Part shown: piece after piece, positions 33,515 through 44,511 of the stretch | Layout: the number at the start of each line of letters is the position of its first letter | Position numbering within the stretch: the stretch's first letter is position 1 | Assembly (NCBI GenBank): GCA_037974335.1 | Contig: CM075760.1 | Coordinates: 41,668,103-41,732,102 of the forward strand | Reading direction: 5' to 3' | From: Prionace glauca | Lineage: Eukaryota; Chordata; Chondrichthyes; Carcharhiniformes; Carcharhinidae | DNA: 64,000 nucleotides | Notes under the pieces: model-generated | What the model was told of the DNA's origin: nothing | Database searches by the model: none | The model's input: the letters and a program-made list of their open reading frames with translations, nothing else | Translations under genes and position numbers: made by a program

Positions 33515-34185
33515 CTAACACGCTGAATCTACTGGTTTTCATAGCGAGGGGGATAGAATATAAAAGCAGAGAGGGCTTGCTGCAACTCTACAGGGCACTG
33601 GTGAGGCCGAAACTGGAGTACTGTGTGCAGTTTTGGTCGCCACATTTGCGGAAGGATATATTGGCCTTGGAGGGAGTACAGAGAAGGTTCACTTGGCTGA
33701 TACCGGAGATAAGGGAGTTAGCCTATGAGGACATTGAATAGACTGGGTCTGTACTCGCTAGAGTTTAGAAGGCTGAGGGGAGATATTACAGAGATTTACA
33801 AGATAACAAAGGGGCTAGATAGGGTTGACGTAGAGAGATTCTTCCCGCTTCGAAAGGATAGCAGAACTAGAAGGCATAGCCTCAAAATGGGGGGCAGGGG
33901 GTGGTGCAGTTTAGAACGAAGTTGAGGAGGAACTTCTTCACTTAAAGGGTGGTCAATCTCTGCAATTCTCTGCCCATTGAAGTGGTGGAGGCGACCTCGC
34001 TAAATACATTTAAGTTACGGGTAGATAGATTTCTGATAAACAAGGGGATTAAGGGTTATGTGGAGAAAGCGGGAAAGTGGAACTGATCCACTTCAGATCA
34101 GCAATGATCTTATTGAATGGCGGGGCAGGCTGGAAGGGCTAGATGATCCACTCCTGCTCCTATTTCTTGTGCTCTTATGTTCTTA
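33515..34185 (+). mobile_element. CR1-like LINE, group C
   Basis: It encodes FIARGIEYKSREGLLQLYR, KLEYCVQFWSPHLRKDI and then, in another frame, RLGLYSLEFRRLRGDI and KGLDRVDVERFFPLRK, with a group-C tail to TTCTTATG repeats at 34,150-34,185. One frame shift lies near 33,730 and another near 33,900. It is moderately old. Confidence 0.9.
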
Positions 34186-34274
34186 ATTCCTCACCTGTCA
34201 TCGAGTGTGCCAACCCTCCCACTGGCTAACTTTTTGTCAGTCATATATGTTAAAACGCCTTGGGATGTTCCTCC

Positions 34275-35800
34275 ATTCTGCGGCCAAAGAATTTTCGTGA
34301 CCCCTTTAAGCCCTCCTTACTCTTTGCTCAAGTTTCTTTTTAATTTCCCTGTATTCCATAATTGTTTTGTGTCTTCCTAGACTAGACACATTCTTCCTTT
34401 TTCTCTTTGAGTAGGCTCAAAATTGTCCTTGTTATACAATGTTTCGGAAATTTGCCATGCCTATCCTTCAGCCTTACTGGTTTATGCCAATTCTGAATTC
34501 CTATCAACTTGCACTTGAAAACCTCCCACGTGCCAGATGTTGATTGGACCTCAGTCATCAGCCTCAATCTACATTCTTCAGTTCCTGCCTGGTGTTTAAT
34601 TAATCTTCCCCCAATTTAGGATCTTCACTTGAGGACTACATTTATCTTTATCCACCTTTACCTTAAAGCTTAAGTGTGGTCACTGTTCTCAATCTGCTCC
34701 CGACTGCAATGTCGACCACCTGTCCAGGCTGGTTCCCCAATACCAAGTCCAGTCCAGCCGCTTCCCTAGTTGGACTATCTATATAATGCTTCAAGTAGCC
34801 CTCCTGGATGCTCCTCACAAACGCTGTCCCAACCATGCATTGAGCATGAAATGAATCCAAATCAATTTCGGGGAAGTTCTGATCATAACAACCCTGTTAC
34901 TTTAACACCTTGCCAAAATCTCCTTCTTTCCTGTTTCTCTATCTCCCGTTGGATGTTGGGAGGCCAATAGTAAACCTCGAATATTGTGACTACACCCTTC
35001 CTATTCCTGAGCTCTACCATTATGGCCTCTTTGAATGAGCCCTCGTAAGTACAGTAAGTAAGTACAGTAAGGGGCGGCACGGTAGCACAGTGGTTAGCAC
35101 TGCTGCTTCACAGCTCCAGGGTCCTGGGTTCGATTCCCGGCTCGGGTCACTGCCTGTGTGGAGTTTGCACATTCTCCTCGTGTCTGCGTGGGTTTTCTCC
35201 GGGTGCTCCGGTTTCCTCCCACAGTCCAAAGATGTGCGGGTTAGCTTCATTGGCTATGCTAAAATTGCCCCTTAGTATCCTGGGATGTGTAGGTTAGAGG
35301 GATTAGCAGGTAAATGTGTAGGGATATGGGGATAGGGTCTGGGTGGGATTGTGTTCGGTGCAGACTCGATGGGCCGAAGGGCCTGTTTCTGCACTGTAGA
35401 GTTCTATATCTATATCTATATAAAGCCTTCCTGCTGTGATAGTCTCCATAGCAGTCGTGAAAATGCCCCTCTCTTTTACACGCCCGCCTTTCCTTCCTGA
35501 AACATCCGTATCCTTGTACATTAAGCTGCCATTCCTCTCCGTTCCTTAATCAAGTCTCTATAATAGTAACAACACAGTTCCAAGTCAAAATCCAAGCTCT
35601 AGGTCCATCTGCTTAACTGTTACACGTCTTGCAATGAAGCAAATGCACTTCAGCCTGCTGGACTCTCTTTGATTAACAGCCACACCGTGCCTGCTCTTTC
35701 TCTAATCTTACTGGTCCTGTTCTCTTGTTCCACTTCGGGAAATGCACCTTTGCTTTATTCCCACCCCCCTGGAAAATTTGTTCCCTAAAAGACGTTAGTA
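34275..35800 (-). mobile_element. CR1-like LINE endonuclease region, split by a SINE
   Basis: Minus-strand ORF2 N-terminal region. EN pieces include VYYWPPNIQREIE (about 34,940-35,000) and GYLKHYIDSPTREAAGLDLV with VLGNQPGQVVDI (34,680-34,850), then the linker to RT (SLLKEKKEECV, near 34,400). It is interrupted at 35,074-35,405 by a full SINE and resumes to about 35,800 with sequence like the ORF1-ORF2 spacer of the 59-62 kb copy. It has many stops and is old. Confidence 0.8.
35074..35405 (+). mobile_element. Full-length SINE group A
   Basis: A complete tRNA-derived SINE with A box TAGCACAGTGG at 35,083-35,093 and B box GGTTCGATTCC at 35,127-35,137. The body reads GTGGAGTTTGCACATTCTCC then GGGTTTTCTCCGGGTGCTCC. 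The tail has GGGCCGAAGGGCCTGTTTC, ending in a TATATC run (35,406-35,422). It is inserted in the old LINE. An almost identical copy is at 14,957-15,292 in the opposite orientation. The boxes are the internal RNA polymerase III promoter typical of such SINEs. Confidence 0.95.
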
Positions 35801-35844
35801 AATGGAATTGGCACTTTCAACATTCAAACATGTGTTTATGGTCA

Positions 35845-35990
35845 TCAGTAGATTTTTAATTCCAGACAATTTTTATTCAATTCAAATTCCATCAGCTGTA
35901 GAGATGTGGTTCGTGCCCAGAACATTGACAACATCAGGAATCCTTCCTGAAGTTGTGACATCAGTAGGAGCTACTCAGAAAATTCCCTCA
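35845..35990 (-). mobile_element. SINE group C fragment
   Basis: Minus-strand head of group C: TTTTAATTCCAGACAATTTTTATTC, AATTCAAATTCCATCA and TTCGTGCCCAGAACATT. Confidence 0.65.
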
Positions 35991-36779
35991 GTTTTCCTTC
36001 CAAGGACTTACTCAACAATCACCTGCTTCTGTTGGTCCCACGTCACTTTTCGTAATGTATGGTCGACACTTACCCATACTGGACCTGGCAGTAAGGGACC
36101 AGGTAGTAAGGGACACAAGACACAGCAACACCTCTCCATCCACTTCCCTAAACTCCAACTCTTACCCCAAATCTCAGCGTTTCACCCTCTGCAGATTGTA
36201 CTCTGTGAAGCTCCCTGAGTGAGCAGATTTCCCAGGCCTCAGTTCGGTAGTTTATATTTGACTATGTCCAACTCATGAACAATTTTGAAGTCATTGCACC
36301 CCTCCCCCTCTAGGTCTGAGTAACCGCCAAGGGCTGATGGCCTTGGAAGCATTTTTTGGAGTTTCAAGGCTGGGTCCGGTTCCTCCTGGTCAGCCTCAGA
36401 AGTGAGCGGGGTTCAGCAGACCGGAGCTCGCCTCTACCACCATGAGTGTTTTGGCCTGAATTCCCTTTATCGGGAGATAATGCGGTCAAGAGGCTAAAAC
36501 GCGCTGTGCCCGTTTCAGACTCTGAGATTCCCACTGGCGGAAATGGAGAGCAGGAACTGCAGTACCTGGAATTCTTTCCAAAGTTTCCGGTGTGCTGGGA
36601 ATTGATTTTCCATGCATGGCTTGGGGTTTCATGGCATGTAGAGGATTGAACCATTCCCATCGGATGGCTTCTCCCAAGTAGGTTTGATAGGAAACTAGCC
36701 CTGTTTCTGACTCGAACGTGCCTCACAGCCACGTGGATCCATTGCCATGTCTCTTTAGTAATGACCTATCAAATGCCTT
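35991..36779. other. No gene recognised
   Basis: GC-richer than its surroundings from about 36,300, with several overlapping frames on both strands. It may belong to the decayed retroelement that follows, but I see no diagnostic motif here. Confidence 0.35.
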
Positions 36780-37620
36780 TAAGTCTCTCTCCGGGATGGT
36801 GGGATTACCACTGGGTGCCTTGATATTTTGCCAACCTCTCGCCCTCGGGTCGATCGGATTCAACCTTGGGCGGAGTCATCTTCCCATGAGAACTCTGCTG
36901 GGGCTGCCCCGTGGGATGATTTTCTGAATCTGCTTTTACTGTTTGGGCCGTTCTTTCTGCCAGACCGTTGGATGATGGGTAACATGGCATTGCCCTAATG
37001 TGTCAAATTCTGTTCTACATGTAATGCGCACATTCCTGATTGATGAAGGGTGGTCCATTTTCAGAAATCAACACCTGCGGATGTCAAGAAAGAGGCGTGA
37101 CATTTCTACTCTGTTTTACTTGTATTTCAATAACTCAGTCTATCTATCGCCATCTATTTTGAATCCACATCTCCCATTACCAGAAAGATAGATCCCATGA
37201 AAGGATTGGCACTGTTCATGTGCAGTCACAACTATGGCCATCCTCCCCATTCCCAAATGTGAAGAGTAGTGACTGTTGATAGTTCTGCTCTTGATATTGC
37301 CAGCACTGTCCCACAAGCAAATATCTGTATCCATACCTGGCCACCAGGCATAGCAACTTGTAGAATCTTCACTTTGCCACTCTTGGGTGACCATGATAAA
37401 GTTTAGCCCGGATGGAATGGTGAACCTTGGTTCAGGGTGGCACTCTTGAACCCAATAGGAGTGTGTCATCTTCCACAGCCAGCTGTTCTCTTCCACTCCA
37501 AGATGGTGCAGCTCAGGTTTTAGCCGCCTTTCGGATTCCCCCATCAACAGGATCTGCTTCAATTTATTGAGGACAGGGGAATTTTGTATCCACAGCTGAA
37601 TATTATTGGCAGCCACTAGG
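36780..37620 (-). mobile_element. Ty3/Gypsy LTR-retrotransposon fossil, integrase region
   Basis: The minus strand shows remnants of a Gypsy-type integrase: a YAWWPGMDTDI block (about 37,330) near the zinc-binding region, and a YPSSNGLAERTAQTVK block (about 36,940) typical of the catalytic core end. Only this part of pol is recognised; no LTRs, gag or protease were found. It is clearly broken, with several disruptions, and looks ancient. Confidence 0.65.
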
Positions 37621-37892
37621 AGAGTTTTGAAAAAAGATCATTGTTCTTGTCTCTTCCATTGGGGGTACAACAAGTGTCTGTTAATCACTGCCAACTCAAG
37701 GCATCGACCTTACCGATTCAGCCTCCTAGTTGCCCATGTTCAGAAAGCGATCAAGTTTCAATTTAATTGTCAACCACATTGCTGTGGTTCTGGAATCACA
37801 TTTAGTCCTAACCATGGAAGGACAAGAAGATTTTCTTTTCTGTGCATTGGTCAACCAGATTTTTTTTGTTCAAAAAATTGACAATGCGTTTT

Positions 37893-38026
37893 TTGGTCAC
37901 CAGCTGATTCTGAATTCCAGATATATTTATTCAAATTCCACCATCTGCCAAGATGGGATTGGAACCCGCTTGCCCAGAAAATTCACTGAGTTTCCATATT
38001 AATAGTCTAATGTTAAAACCACCAGT
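37893..38026 (-). mobile_element. SINE group C fragment
   Basis: Minus-strand head: GCTGATTCTGAATTCCAGA, TTTATTCAAATTCCACCATC, GATGGGATTGGAACCC and TCTAATGTTAAAACCACCAG. Confidence 0.75.
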
Positions 38027-38174
38027 CCATTCCCTGAGTGTACACACCCTGAGTTCTGGTAAGTTAGACATACCATATTCCATATGCCTGCAGGGCTCTC
38101 GGATTGGACAGCATTAATTGCCTCAATCAGGGAACTCATATTCCAATAATTCCACCTGATGGTTATCGTTCAAG

Positions 38175-38900
38175 CCATTAAATATGTCTCTCCGGCTCTT
38201 TCAGTCTTTCTTTGCATCCCTCTCTCCATCTCTCTTTGTCTGCGTCCCTCTCTCTCACTGTGCCTTTGCCTCTCTCTATGCTCCTCTTCCCGTCTCTCTG
38301 CCTCTTCCTCACTCTACCCTCTTTATATGTGTCTCCTGCCTCCTCTCAGTCTCTCTCTCTCCTTCTTCTGCTTTGTCTTAATCCCCCTTTCCCTCTCCAT
38401 CTCTATTCCCCTTTTCATTATTTGTCAGTCTATCCCTCTCTCACTCTGTCCATTGTACTCTGTCAGTCTCATTCTTTCCCACTCACTCACATTCTGTCTC
38501 TATATCTCTGATTCTCTCTGTCTCTGGCTATTTCTCTCGGTCTCAATTTTGTCTCTTGTTTCCTCTTTGTCTCTGTCTCCCTGTCTTATTACATCCGCCA
38601 ATCAGTCGTCCGCTGTCTCTCTTTCTCATTCCCTAGGTATCTCCCTCACTGTTTTCCACACTCTCTATCCCTGTCTCTCTTGCTCTGTGAGAGTTTCTCT
38701 CTCCGCATCTGCTCTTTCCTTCTGTCTCTCTATCTGTCTGTATGTTTCCCAATACCTGTTAGGAACTATTTCAAACTCTGTTGCTCTTCATGTCCCCGTG
38801 TAATGTCCTCTCTCTCTCAATCTATTTCTCTTTATCAGTTTCGCTATTGATTTCCTTGCTGCTCTCTCTCAGTTGTTCCCCTTTCTGTCACTGTGAGGCT
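38175..38900. repeat. Pyrimidine-rich (TCTCTG)n-like tract
   Basis: About 0.7 kb of interrupted TCTC, TCTCTG and CCTC repeats on the plus strand. It lies directly beyond the stop codon of the minus-strand GPCR exon, so a transcript reading through would carry an AG-rich 3' UTR. The long open frame over it is compositional, all Ser/Leu/Cys, and not a gene. Confidence 0.85.
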
Positions 38901-38966
38901 GTTTGGTGATTTACAGTTTGCATGTCCAATAGAAAGAGCTAGGCGTCTTGAGATTGCAGTTTTACC

Positions 38967-39868
38967 TCAGGGGGAAATGAGTTGAAGAATTGCAGTAAGG
39001 GGATATTTCAGTAGATATTTTAGCTGCTGTCTGAAGTGAGTTTGTGTCACAGCATAAACGGCAGTATTTGTGCAGCAACTCAGGAGTTGCAGCATTAAGC
39101 CCAATTCCATAACAAACTTATCTAATGTTACCGACCAATAGCCCAAAAAAAATATTCGAGTCCATATAGAAAATACCATGAATGTCGACCATAAGAGGAT
39201 GAAATTGGCTGAGATAACAAACAGTAAAATGATGGATTTCCTTCGACTTTCCATCTCTGCATCTCTGGGATTCTCCCCACTGTTGTGAGCCCGGAGTCTC
39301 CTGCGGGCTCTGCTGCTCACTAAAATGTGTCTGACAGTGAGAGCATTGAGCAGCAGAATCAGAACAAATGGGACACACGGCGTTAAAATGTGGTGGAGGA
39401 ACTCGATAATTCCCCAGACTGGAGAGAACATAAACTCTATTTTGATATCACAAAACCAGGGGAGGTTCGCCAGCCAATATCTATTTAATAACATAACATA
39501 CCAGAAAATGTTCTTTAAAAAGCTCAGCACTGTCACTGTTCCCAGAATCACAGTCGCCGATTTCTCAGTGCAATATTTACTTCTCAGCTTGGGGCAGCAA
39601 ATGGCCACAAATCGATCAAAGGTGAAAGTGACGGTGAACCAGACAGAACAGTCAGTGGCTGCATAAAGCACGACGGCGTGGATGTTACACACAGGGAGCG
39701 ATAGCAGGAAGGAAAACTGTTCTGGATAAAGAATGGGAATCTGTCTCAATATCAGGTCGAGGATAACGACCAGCAGATCCCCCACTGACATCGCCACCAG
39801 GTAACGAGTGACACATTTGGACAGACCACAGTTTCTGCTTGTCAGTGTCACAATTGTGATTATGTTCA
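38967..39868 (-). CDS. GPR139-like orphan GPCR, second (main) exon
   Basis: This exon encodes the bulk of a class A seven-transmembrane receptor at the plasma membrane, closest in recognition to the GPR139-like receptors expanded in cartilaginous fish. The ligand is not inferable. An acceptor (TTTCCTTTCCTGACAG) abuts 39,868, and the first two bases complete a split codon, so the exon is phase 1. In exon residues, rough TM spans are TM1 end 2-10, TM2 19-42, TM3 59-85, TM4 104-127, TM5 153-180, TM6 211-237 and TM7 251-274. Cys61 and Cys140 would form the conserved disulphide. The E/DRY position reads DRF (85-87). TM7 has NTAVY (268-272) instead of NPxxY. TM6 lacks CWxP. The third intracellular loop is Arg-rich (187-211). 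The frame is intact to TGA and the tail is short. The first exon must come from upstream on the minus strand; candidates end at 47,050 and 58,710. Confidence 0.93.
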
Positions 39869-39870
39869 CT
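39869..39870 (-). other. Splice acceptor AG of the GPCR second exon
   Basis: On the minus strand a pyrimidine-rich stretch ending TTTCCTTTCCTGACAG is followed by the split codon and AACATAATC. It has the same phase as both donors found upstream. Confidence 0.85.
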
Positions 39871-39989
39871 GTCAGGAAAGGAAATAAAGAATAAAATTAG
39901 ACACGATTCATGGGAAGAAGTTATCATTTAGACTGATGATGTGTTGAAATTAAAAAAAATGGACACACATAAAATCGCTTATTTTTTTT

Positions 39990-40168
39990 TTAACCTAGCA
40001 CGCCTTTTGCAGTGCGAAAGGAAAGTGAAGCATCCGGAGGAAACCCACACAGAAACGGGGAGATGGTCCAAACTCGACACAGTTGCTGACCCAAAACTCG
40101 AATTGAACCCATGTCCCTGATGTTGTGAGTCAGCAGTGCTAACCACTGTGCCACCGTGCTGCTCCATG
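39990..40168 (-). mobile_element. SINE head fragment
   Basis: Minus-strand tRNA-like head (CACAGTGGTTAGCACTGCTGA) and shared module (GGAGGAAACCCACACAGAAACG). It lies in the inferred intron of the GPCR, 0.1 kb from the exon. Confidence 0.8.
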
Positions 40169-40869
40169 GTAGCAACACAATGGTACACATTTGGGAGAGA
40201 ATCCACAACGTTGACTCTCACTCAGCTACAAGTAAATAGTCCATCTAACCTGTGGAGGATTTGTAAGTTAAGTTGTCTGAGGAATTAAACCCTGACAGAA
40301 AATCTAGACTGGAGTCCTGTAGGTGGTAAATTATTGTCTCTCAGACAGCTCACTGACAACCCCCACAACAGAGCAGGTACCAAACAGTGCTGGTTTGAGC
40401 CTTTCCTCTGGACAATACTAACAGTTGGCAGAGGGAGATCCTGATGCCTTGACAGCACCGAATCTCTATTATATTTACACAGAACTGTACCCTGGAGAGG
40501 AGACTACAACAATGTGGCCACTGTTAGTAGAACACAGGAAGAAATAATAATCTGACACTCGATTGGCACAGAACAAAAGTACTGGCGTTTGCTTTCAGCA
40601 GTGGATGAAAACTTCAGGGTTCAGCGAATAGCAGTCATCCATAATACTCGGTGCAATTGGTACTGTCCCACTTTGTTCTACTGGATCTGTTCAGCTCCAT
40701 GAATCATCCCTCAGCAGGAAGGTTGCCAGTCTATGCACCAGGTAAAAACACTAACAGAGGCCAGGTCCAAAGGAAAAGCCAAGAAGGTGGTCTTAATGAA
40801 TGTCATCCGGTGATTCTGGCATCCAATATTATGAAATACATCAAAAGGTTAGTCATGGCATGAATCAGT
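40169..40869. other. Inferred GPCR intron, no element recognised
   Basis: Unique-looking sequence within the presumed intron. No second-exon copy or other coding exon is seen. Confidence 0.4.
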
Positions 40870-41520
40870 TCCGGCTTTCCAGATGGCCTGGATCCACTAC
40901 AGTTCTCCTCCATCCACAACAGGTCCACAAATGCCGTCTCCCTGACCCTACAGCGAACCTTATAACGCCAACTTGTGTTTATCGACTACAGTTCCTCATC
41001 CTTGAACACCATTATTCCAACCAAACTCATGTCCAAATCCTGTGGCCTGGGGTTTGACTCCTGCCTCTGCAATTTGTTTCTGAACTTCCTGACGCACAGA
41101 CAGCAATAAATAAGGGTAGTCAACAAAAACCTCCTCCACAAATCATCCTCAACAGTGCTGCCCCGTCAAGCTGTGTCCTCGGCCCCTTTCTACATTCATA
41201 CCGTGCTGACTGTGTGGCCAAGTTCCCCTCCAAATCAATTTCCAAGTTTGCTGATGACACCTGTAGTGGGTCAGATCTGAACCAACGATGATAAAAGGAA
41301 AGACAGAGAATCTGGGTGAACTGGGGTGGCAACAATAATCTCTTCCTCAATGTCAACAAAGCAAACCGACTTAAGGAAGCATAGTGGACTACCTGTCCGT
41401 ATCTACATCAGTGGATGAAGTTCAAATGTTGGAGAGCTTCAGGTTTTAGAGTCCAGATCACCAACAACCTCTCCTGCCTCCTCCATGACCACACTATAAT
41501 AAAAAAAATACTATGAACGC
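40870..41520 (+). mobile_element. Old non-LTR element of another clade (L2/Rex-like)
   Basis: A decayed plus-strand RT. Translatable pieces include an FDSCLCN-like segment followed by FLNFLTHRQQ (about 41,050-41,105), a CVLGPFLHSYRADCVAKFPS-like run and SKFADDT (41,246-41,262), then NLFLNVNKA. This is the second LINE type in the window. It is strongly eroded. Confidence 0.6.
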
Positions 41521-42339
41521 CTCTATTTTGTTCAGTCATTTATGGACATTTGGCATGTCAGCTGCGACTCTCACCATCTACGAAGGCTGGTTAGGTCAGA
41601 GACACTGGAAGGGAGCGGATGTAGTGGGTGGTGGTGGCAGTGTTTTTAAGTGGGGTGGGGTGGGGTGGAAACATAAGAGATATGTACAAACTTATGTCGC
41701 ACAATGATAGGAAGAAACATTTTCCCTTCAGTAAAGGTTTCATTAACCAGTAGGTGTGGAATTAAGGTAAAGGGCAGATTTCTGTGTGGATTTGAGGAAA
41801 AATGTTTCCATCCACAGGGTGCTGGGATCTGCAGCTCAGGGCCTGAGAGGATGGTAGAAGCGGGAACAACCACAAGAGGCATTTAGATCAGCAATTCAAA
41901 CGCCAGAATATATAAGGCTGTGGATCGAGTGCTGGAAAATGGGATCCGATTGGAAAGGATGACCAGTTCCAACATAATGGGCCGTTTTGTGCTGTTCAAC
42001 CTGTTAGTTCACAAGATTAAACCTGTTCCAAATCTATGTACCCCATAGTGCATGCAGAGAGGCAGCAGGGCATTCCTTTCCTACCCCACTGTGCATGCAG
42101 AGAGGCAGTGATGCTTCCTCCCTACCACAACTAATCACACCCAGAATGGCAGTGCGGACCACCCCACCTCACAGACAGCGTGCAGAATGGCAGTTGGACC
42201 CTCTATGACCCAACAACTCCGTTCAGAATGTGCTCCACTAGCTACAGCCTCCGTTCTTGTAGACTCCGCTACCTCGTACCCCATTCCTTGGTCCTGCCAG
42301 GTGGACATCGCCCAGAGGCACCTACCTTTGTCCTCGACC
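41521..42339. other. Repeat-like remnants, no gene
   Basis: 41,640-42,000 resembles an eroded retroelement 3' end (a VVEAGTTTR-like coding trace). At 42,045-42,130 there are two copies of a roughly 45-bp unit containing GTGCATGCAGAGAGGCAG. Confidence 0.45.
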
Positions 42340-42705
42340 TTGCCCACTGCCCTCAATGGCCTTCGGTTTTACAGACGAGGTCATCACGACTCGTCTACAT
42401 GTATGTGGACTGGCTGTTTTCCTCACCGAACACAACCTCTCCCGGTGAGGCTTCAAAGGCAAGTGTGCGACACAATTCCATCCCGGGATCGCTAAAATTA
42501 TTTAAATTTGTTTTCTTAAAATAAATTTCATTGATTTATTCAGCCTCTTGCCAGAAATGGGCGGCAGGTTGAATCCGCTGAAAATCTGCTGCCGGTGAAG
42601 AGAGCAAGAGGTGGGAAATTGGACGTGGACCTGCGATTCAGGGTGTCACACAGTTTTACTGCTCACCTTATCATCAAGGGGCAGGGAGTAGTTGTTAACT
42701 AAGTT

Positions 42706-42712
42706 GTGTATG

Positions 42713-42764
<52 letters not shown>

Positions 42765-42792
42765 TGTGTGTGTGTGTGGTATGTGTGTGTAT
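42706..42792. repeat. (GT)n microsatellite
   Basis: A long GT run with a few interruptions. The homologous run in copy B is at 57,089-57,145. Confidence 0.95.
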
Positions 42793-42994
42793 GAGAGAGC
42801 AAGAGAATGCCATCCGAGTTTGTCTTTCTTAAGTGTGCATTGCTCTGGAGTGTTATCGCAATTTTGGTTGTTCTTGAGTTTGTTTATGACTGGGAGGAAA
42901 TGCTTTAATCTGATTGTTTCTCCCAGCACGTGTATATTATGTCAGTGTTTGTGGCTGTGTCTGAGTGTTTGTGTTTCTGTAATTCTAGGAGAGA

Positions 42995-43290
42995 TTGTGG
43001 TGCTACAGGGGGTAGCTTTGTTGCCTCACAACACCAGAGGCCCTGATTCAATTTCAGGCTTGGCTACAGTCTGTGCACAGTCTGCAAGTTCTCCCTGTGT
43101 CTGCATGGGTTTCCTCCCGGTAGCTCTGGTTTCCTCCCACTCCCTGACAGTTGAGCTTGTTAGATGAATTGACCATGCTAAATTCTCCCTCAGTGTATCC
43201 AAACAGGCACTGGAGTATTGTGTTTCGGGGATTTTTAAGTAATTTCATTGCAGTGTTAATGTAAGCCTACTTATGACACTGATGACTAAA
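42995..43290 (+). mobile_element. SINE group B, shared with copy B
   Basis: A decayed tRNA-like head (GTGGTGCTACAGGGGGTAGC), shared module and group-B tail (AAGTAATTTCATTGCAGTG, CTACTTATGACACTGATG). The orthologous insertion is at 57,335-57,625 with identical flanks (TGTTTGTGTTTC before it), so it predates the duplication. Confidence 0.85.
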
Positions 43291-43314
43291 CTTCAAGCTT
43301 TACAAAACATGTTC

Positions 43315-44100
43315 ATTCATGATGCATTTTGGTAGGACAACTTGAATGTGGATTACAGGGTACGCAGGAGGTTTCTGAGGAATGTGGAGGAACAGTGAAA
43401 TCTTCGGGTTCACATCCACAGATCTCTGAGTGTTGCCACTCAAGTGGATAGAGCCGTGAAGAAGTCTGATTGTGTGTTAACGTTTATTAACAGGGGGTTT
43501 GAGTTTAAGAGTCATGGGGTTATGCTGCAATTATACAGCACCTTGACGACACCACATTTGGAATATTGTGTGCAGTTCTGGTCACATCACTCAAAGAAGG
43601 ATGTGGAAGCATTGGAGAGAGTGCAGAGGAGATTTACCAGGATGCTGCCTGTTTTGGAGGACAGGTCTTATGAGGAAACGTTGAGGGAGCTGGGGCTTTT
43701 CCCTTTGGAACAGAGGAGGATGAGAGACGACTTAATAGAGGTTTATAAGATGATGAGGGGGATAGATAGAGTGGACGTGCAGAGACTATTTTCTTGGGGT
43801 GGACGTAACTATTACTAGGGGGCATAACTATAAGGTTCATGTTGGGAGATATAAAAGGGATATCCGAGCGATGTCTGTATTCAGAGAGTGGTTGGGGTAT
43901 GGAATACACTGCCTGTTGTGATAGTGGAGTCAGACACTTTAGCAACTTTGAAGCGGTTATTGGATAGGTACAGGGAGCACTCCAGAATGGTAGGGATTGG
44001 GATAGCTTGATCTTGGGTTCGGACGTACCTCAGCACAACATCGAGGGATGAAGGGCCTGTGCTGTGCTGTACGGTTCTATGTTCTATATGTTCTATGTTT
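43315..44100 (+). mobile_element. CR1-like LINE, group B-related
   Basis: It encodes KKSDCVLTFINRGFEFKSHG, LEYCVQFWSHHSKKDVEALE, RRFTRMLPVLEDRSYEETL and EQRRMRDDLIEVYKMMRG, with a 3' end in TTCTATGTTCTATATG. It is moderately old with a few frame breaks after about 43,800. It is inserted in duplication copy A only. Confidence 0.88.
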
Positions 44101-44511
44101 TATATGCTCTCACTGTAAGAGCTTGCTGTGCAAGTATGGACATTAAAATGGATTCTGAGGCCTGGTGACTGGGTGGGTTATTAGCAATGAACTGGTGTTA
44201 TATGTAGAGGGGAAAATAGTTATGTCTCAATCTTTTACTCATGAGGGAATAGTGTTGGATTTCACACGTCTATGGAAAGTCACAGCACACAGAAAATATC
44301 ATGGCCCATAAGCCCTGAGACAATTGTCAGCTGCTGAAAGAATTAATAACTGGAAACAGGGATTCAACATAAACAACAGGAGAAGCAAATCGAGTACTGT
44401 AAATGACAAGAAAATCAATGCGTTAAACAGCATTTCTAGAATTAGGAACTGGACACAGGCGACAGGAATTTACAGACTCAGTCTACCCAAAACTGCAAAA
44501 TCCTGACCGTG

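Noticed and set aside
35083-35155. Possible tRNA gene
   Set aside because: A and B boxes are present but are followed by a SINE body and tail, and no cloverleaf acceptor stem is apparent. It is a SINE head.
38159-38803. A 214-codon open frame on the plus strand
   Set aside because: It lies entirely in the TCTC/TCTCTG-rich tract and is made of Ser/Leu/Cys runs. Open frames are expected there by composition.
42699-42929. Thr/His-repeat frame over the GT run
   Set aside because: It is a microsatellite artefact.
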